Shown here in pieces: positions 61,503 to 64,000 of a stretch of DNA of 64,000 nucleotides (position 1 is its first letter; each line of letters starts with the position of its first letter). Below the pieces are notes generated by a model, which was not told the origin of the DNA, made no database searches, and was given only the letters and a program-made list of their open reading frames with translations. This DNA comes from Nitratireductor luteus (GTDB taxonomy: Bacteria; Pseudomonadota; Alphaproteobacteria; Rhizobiales; Rhizobiaceae). The stretch lies in contig NZ_JAOANW010000001.1 of NCBI RefSeq assembly GCF_026162365.1, forward strand, positions 310,001-374,000, given 5' to 3'. The translations under genes were made by a program, and so were the position numbers.

Positions 61503-62105
61503 CTAGCGGCCGATGCCGAAGGCCTTCAGCACGCTCCAGCCAGCCGAGACCAGGCAGGCGGCGAGCGCGGCCTTGACGAGATCCGGCAGGATGAAGGGCG
61601 CGACGCCGAACTGCCACGCCTTGTCGGCGCCGATCAGCGTTGCCAGCCACGCAAAGCCGAGGAACAGCAATACCGCCTGCGCGGCGAACATGACGCCGCC
61701 GAGCTTGAGCACGTTGCGGTCCCAGCCGCGGTCGGCGGCCCAGCCCACCATCGCGGCCATGGCGACGAAGCCAACGAGGTAGCCGCCGGTCGGGCCGACC
61801 ATGTAGGCAAGGCCGATGCCCTTTTCAGGCGTGCTCTGGAAGACCGGAAAGCCCATGGCGCCCTCGGCCAGGTAAAGAAGCAGCGTGGCAACGCCAAGCC
61901 GGAAGCCGAAGGAAGCGGCAATCAGCAAAATCGCCAGGTTCTGCAGCGAAAGATCGACGGGGCCGAGCACGACCTTCGTCTTGGCCGCCAGGGTAAGGAG
62001 CAGTGTTCCCGTCAGGGCGATCAGGCCCTGCGCAAACAGGCGGGACATGCCCTTTTCGGGCAGCGCGAGAGAAACGAGCGGTCTTGAAGCGATAGCTTGG
62101 GACAT
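61503..62105 (-). CDS. bioY: Biotin transporter BioY (ECF S-component)
   Basis: This 200-residue inner-membrane protein has six predicted helices. LGPVDLSLQNLAILL and the motif GPTGGYLVGFV are diagnostic of BioY. It binds biotin and imports it alone or with an ECF energising module, none of which is encoded here. ATG 62105 is preceded by GGAGG. It is divergent from the MBL-fold gene, and I see no BioR-type box in the 108-base gap. Confidence 0.93.
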   Translation of the reverse strand: MSQAIASRPLVSLALPEKGMSRLFAQGLIALTGTLLLTLAAKTKVVLGPVDLSLQNLAILLIAASFGFRLGVATLLLYLAEGAMGFPVFQSTPEKGIGLAYMVGPTGGYLVGFVAMAAMVGWAADRGWDRNVLKLGGVMFAAQAVLLFLGFAWLATLIGADKAWQFGVAPFILPDLVKAALAACLVSAGWSVLKAFGIGR

Positions 62106-62213
62106 GGGGCCTCCATGGGATTTGTCTTGCGGGCGCATTGCCGCGTTTCTCTATATTCGCTTCCATGGTAAGCGGCAACATGCCGCGCGGCCTTGCCCAG
62201 AGAGAGTCTTGCA

Positions 62214-63113
62214 ATGGAATTCGATACCACGTTCGACCCTCGCTACGGCCAGCCGGTCGAGGTCGCCCCCGGCGTCCAGCGCGTCACCGTCAACAATCCG
62301 AGCCCGTTCACCTTTCACGGCACGAACAGCTATATTGTCGGCGTGTCCGCGCTGGCGGTCGTCGACCCCGGTCCCGAGGACGAGGCCCATCTGCGGGCCC
62401 TGCTCGGCGCCATCGGCAACCGTCCCGTGAGCCACATCTTCGTCAGCCACACCCACCGCGACCACTCCCCACTGGCGGCCCGGCTGGCTGCGCTCACCGG
62501 CGCGACCGTCTGCGCCGAGGGACCGCACCGCGCGGCAAGGCCGCTGCGAACAGGCGAATTGAACCCGCTCGACGCCAGCGCCGATACGGAATTCAAACCC
62601 GACCTATTTCTGGCAGACGAGCAGGTCGTCGAAGGCGATGACTGGTCGATCCGCACTATCCACACGCCCGGCCACACCGCCAACCACTGCGCCTTTGCGC
62701 TGGAAGGCACCGGCATCGTCTTCTCCGCGGACCATGTGATGGCGTGGTCGACGACCATCGTCGCCCCGCCGGACGGCGCCATGTCGGACTTCATGGCCTC
62801 GCTCGACCGCATGCTGGAGCGTGACGACCGACTGTTTCTGCCCGGCCATGGCGGCATCGTGGCAAAGCCGAAATCGTTTCTTCGAGGGCTGAAGACGCAC
62901 CGCAAGATGCGCGAGCGCGCCATTCTGGAGCGCCTGTCGTCCGGCGACCGAACGATCCGCGAGATCGTCCGCGCCATTTACCGCGACACGGACCCCCGGC
63001 TGCACGGCGCCGCCGGCCTGTCCGTTCTGGCGCATCTCGAGGATCTCGTTTCCCGCAGCCGCGCCCGGGTCGAAGGCGAACCTTCCATCGACGGGATCTA
63101 CCATCCCGCCTAG
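62214..63113 (+). CDS. MBL-fold metallo-hydrolase (LACTB2/glyoxalase II-like)
   Basis: This 299-residue protein has the zinc motif SHTHRDHSP (HxHxDH). HTPGHTANH and ADHVMAW provide further ligands, and the late His lies in FLPGHGG. The C-terminal segment after residue 230 contains a winged-helix-like LACTB2/BLACT_WH region (LSSGDRTIREIVRAIYRDTD). The family includes endoribonucleases and thioesterases, so the substrate is open. ATG 62214 is preceded by AGAGAG. It is convergent with the DUF1499 gene, with 4 bases between stops. Confidence 0.85.
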   Translation: MEFDTTFDPRYGQPVEVAPGVQRVTVNNPSPFTFHGTNSYIVGVSALAVVDPGPEDEAHLRALLGAIGNRPVSHIFVSHTHRDHSPLAARLAALTGATVCAEGPHRAARPLRTGELNPLDASADTEFKPDLFLADEQVVEGDDWSIRTIHTPGHTANHCAFALEGTGIVFSADHVMAWSTTIVAPPDGAMSDFMASLDRMLERDDRLFLPGHGGIVAKPKSFLRGLKTHRKMRERAILERLSSGDRTIREIVRAIYRDTDPRLHGAAGLSVLAHLEDLVSRSRARVEGEPSIDGIYHPA

Positions 63114-63117
63114 CATC

Positions 63118-63891
63118 TCAAAGCGTGTCGAGCGCTTCCATGCGGGCATCGAGGTCGTTGAAGAAGCGCTCTATGCGCTTGGCGTTGTCGCCGAGATCAT
63201 GCCGGCCGTAGCGCGAGGCGGAGCGCATATCGACATAAGTTGCGTTGGCGCGGTCTTCCACACGGATCGCCACATCCGAGGCAAATCCGAGAAGATAGGA
63301 GCGGGCCACGGCCTCGATTGACAGCGCATTGCCCTCCACCTCCGCATCACTCACGACCACCCAGCCCCGGTCGGCCAGCAGACCCGCTATCGCCGCTGCA
63401 ACGCTTTCAGGCGCATATTCATAACGGCGTCCCGTCAACTCGGGATACGCCTCCGCCTGCATTGCCTTGGCTTGGTCGGTGAGCGGCTCCAGCGCGTTCA
63501 TCGGCGGGGACCGCAAATCCGGTGCCCGGTGCAGGGCGGGCGGGTCCTCCAGATCGGTGGAGATGTCGACCAGTTGCGGGTGCGTGGCGAGCCGATAGGC
63601 GGACCATCCGTAAGGCGCTAGTGCCAGCAGCGCCACGATGAAGCCGGCCACTGCCGCGCCCAGCCCCGCAAGCCCGTGCTCCCACATCTGCACCAGAGCC
63701 AGCAGACCGAGCAGCAGCCCCGTCAGGGCCAACGCGCCGACGATGCCGAGCAGCCAGAGAAACGGGACGGTTTCCAACAGCAAAAAGCGGTGGGCCAGCG
63801 CCGATACGATGAAAAGCACGAGCGCGAACATCGACACCGAGCGCGACCAGTCGGCCGTTCTTGCACGGCGCACTTCCATGATTCCAGCCAT
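63118..63891 (-). CDS. DUF1499 domain membrane protein
   Basis: This 257-residue protein has three N-terminal hydrophobic segments (about 18-105), then a DUF1499 domain (about 110-255) with YPELTGRRYEYAPESVAAAI, EAVARSYLLGFASDVAIRVED and VDMRSASRYGRHDLGDNAKRI in sequence. The RSASRYGRHDLG-type motif is the most conserved part of DUF1499. Function is unknown. Upstream (63892-64000) only a short stem, GTGGAC-ATTC-GTCCAC at 63958-63973, is seen. Confidence 0.85.
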   Translation of the reverse strand: MAGIMEVRRARTADWSRSVSMFALVLFIVSALAHRFLLLETVPFLWLLGIVGALALTGLLLGLLALVQMWEHGLAGLGAAVAGFIVALLALAPYGWSAYRLATHPQLVDISTDLEDPPALHRAPDLRSPPMNALEPLTDQAKAMQAEAYPELTGRRYEYAPESVAAAIAGLLADRGWVVVSDAEVEGNALSIEAVARSYLLGFASDVAIRVEDRANATYVDMRSASRYGRHDLGDNAKRIERFFNDLDARMEALDTL

Positions 63892-64000
63892 CCATGTCCT
63901 GCAATCTGCACACCCCCGTGCCTTCTACCCGGTCACCTGCGCCCGGTCAAAGCAGCAGTGGACATTCGTCCACGTTCAAGGAGCGTCGTGCGTCCCTCCG

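Overview
The window reads as chromosomal or chromid DNA of a Hyphomicrobiales (Rhizobiales) alphaproteobacterium, probably close to the Phyllobacteriaceae or Rhizobiaceae. The grounds are the ChvE/GguABC/GbpR sugar locus, a FrcBCA-type fructose importer, a CuxR-like regulator beside a uxs1/uxe polysaccharide operon, a DUF995 protein, consensus sigma-EcfG promoters, and rhizobial-type palindromic intergenic repeats. GC content is high throughout. I see no prophage, IS element, CRISPR array or rRNA operon. The genus cannot be fixed from this sequence.

0-10 kb is a stress and repair block. After an AI-2E-type permease fragment and a flavodoxin-fold reductase come three minus-strand units. They are a small charged protein-Ku-LigD (NHEJ) operon, a YqjD-YqjE-small membrane protein-Dps operon, and an unusual SDR/SPW/VKOR fusion protein. 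Each has a perfect GGAAC-N16-CGTT general-stress promoter upstream. An acetyl-CoA hydrolase/transferase family protein follows.

10-20 kb is a surface polysaccharide cluster. It holds UDP-xylose synthase, a UDP-sugar 4-epimerase, a processive membrane glycosyltransferase, UDP-glucose dehydrogenase, a GH26-like hydrolase and a secreted DUF995 protein. It is divergent from an AraC-type regulator that resembles the c-di-GMP-responsive CuxR in position and architecture. A GGDEF-EAL protein lies about 10 kb further on.

20-29 kb looks like a methoxylated-aromatic catabolic island. It encodes a LigM/DesA-type tetrahydrofolate-dependent O-demethylase, a TRAP transporter, an extradiol (VOC) dioxygenase, PurU and a separately transcribed MetF-like protein. 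A GntR regulator is present, and its probable operator ATGTATACAT sits 26-27 nt upstream of three start codons.

32-44 kb carries a combined L-arabinose/D-galactose oxidation locus: DgoA, DgoK, a semialdehyde dehydrogenase, an aldose 1-dehydrogenase, an arabonate/galactonate dehydratase, GguC, GguB, GguA and ChvE, with divergent GbpR. 44-50 kb is a fructose-type importer with a ROK regulator and a PfkB kinase, followed by a TumE/TumA-like toxin-antitoxin pair. 50-55 kb is sulfate activation (CysQ, CysNC, CysD). 54-64 kb has nucleotide-sugar and glycan genes (DegT aminotransferase, ManB, CapD-like dehydratase, initiating sugar transferase, GalE), tRNA-Gln, BioY, an MBL-fold hydrolase and a DUF1499 protein.

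The main themes are periplasmic-protein-dependent sugar uptake joined to oxidative catabolism, C1-linked aromatic demethylation, sigma-EcfG stress functions and envelope polysaccharide synthesis.
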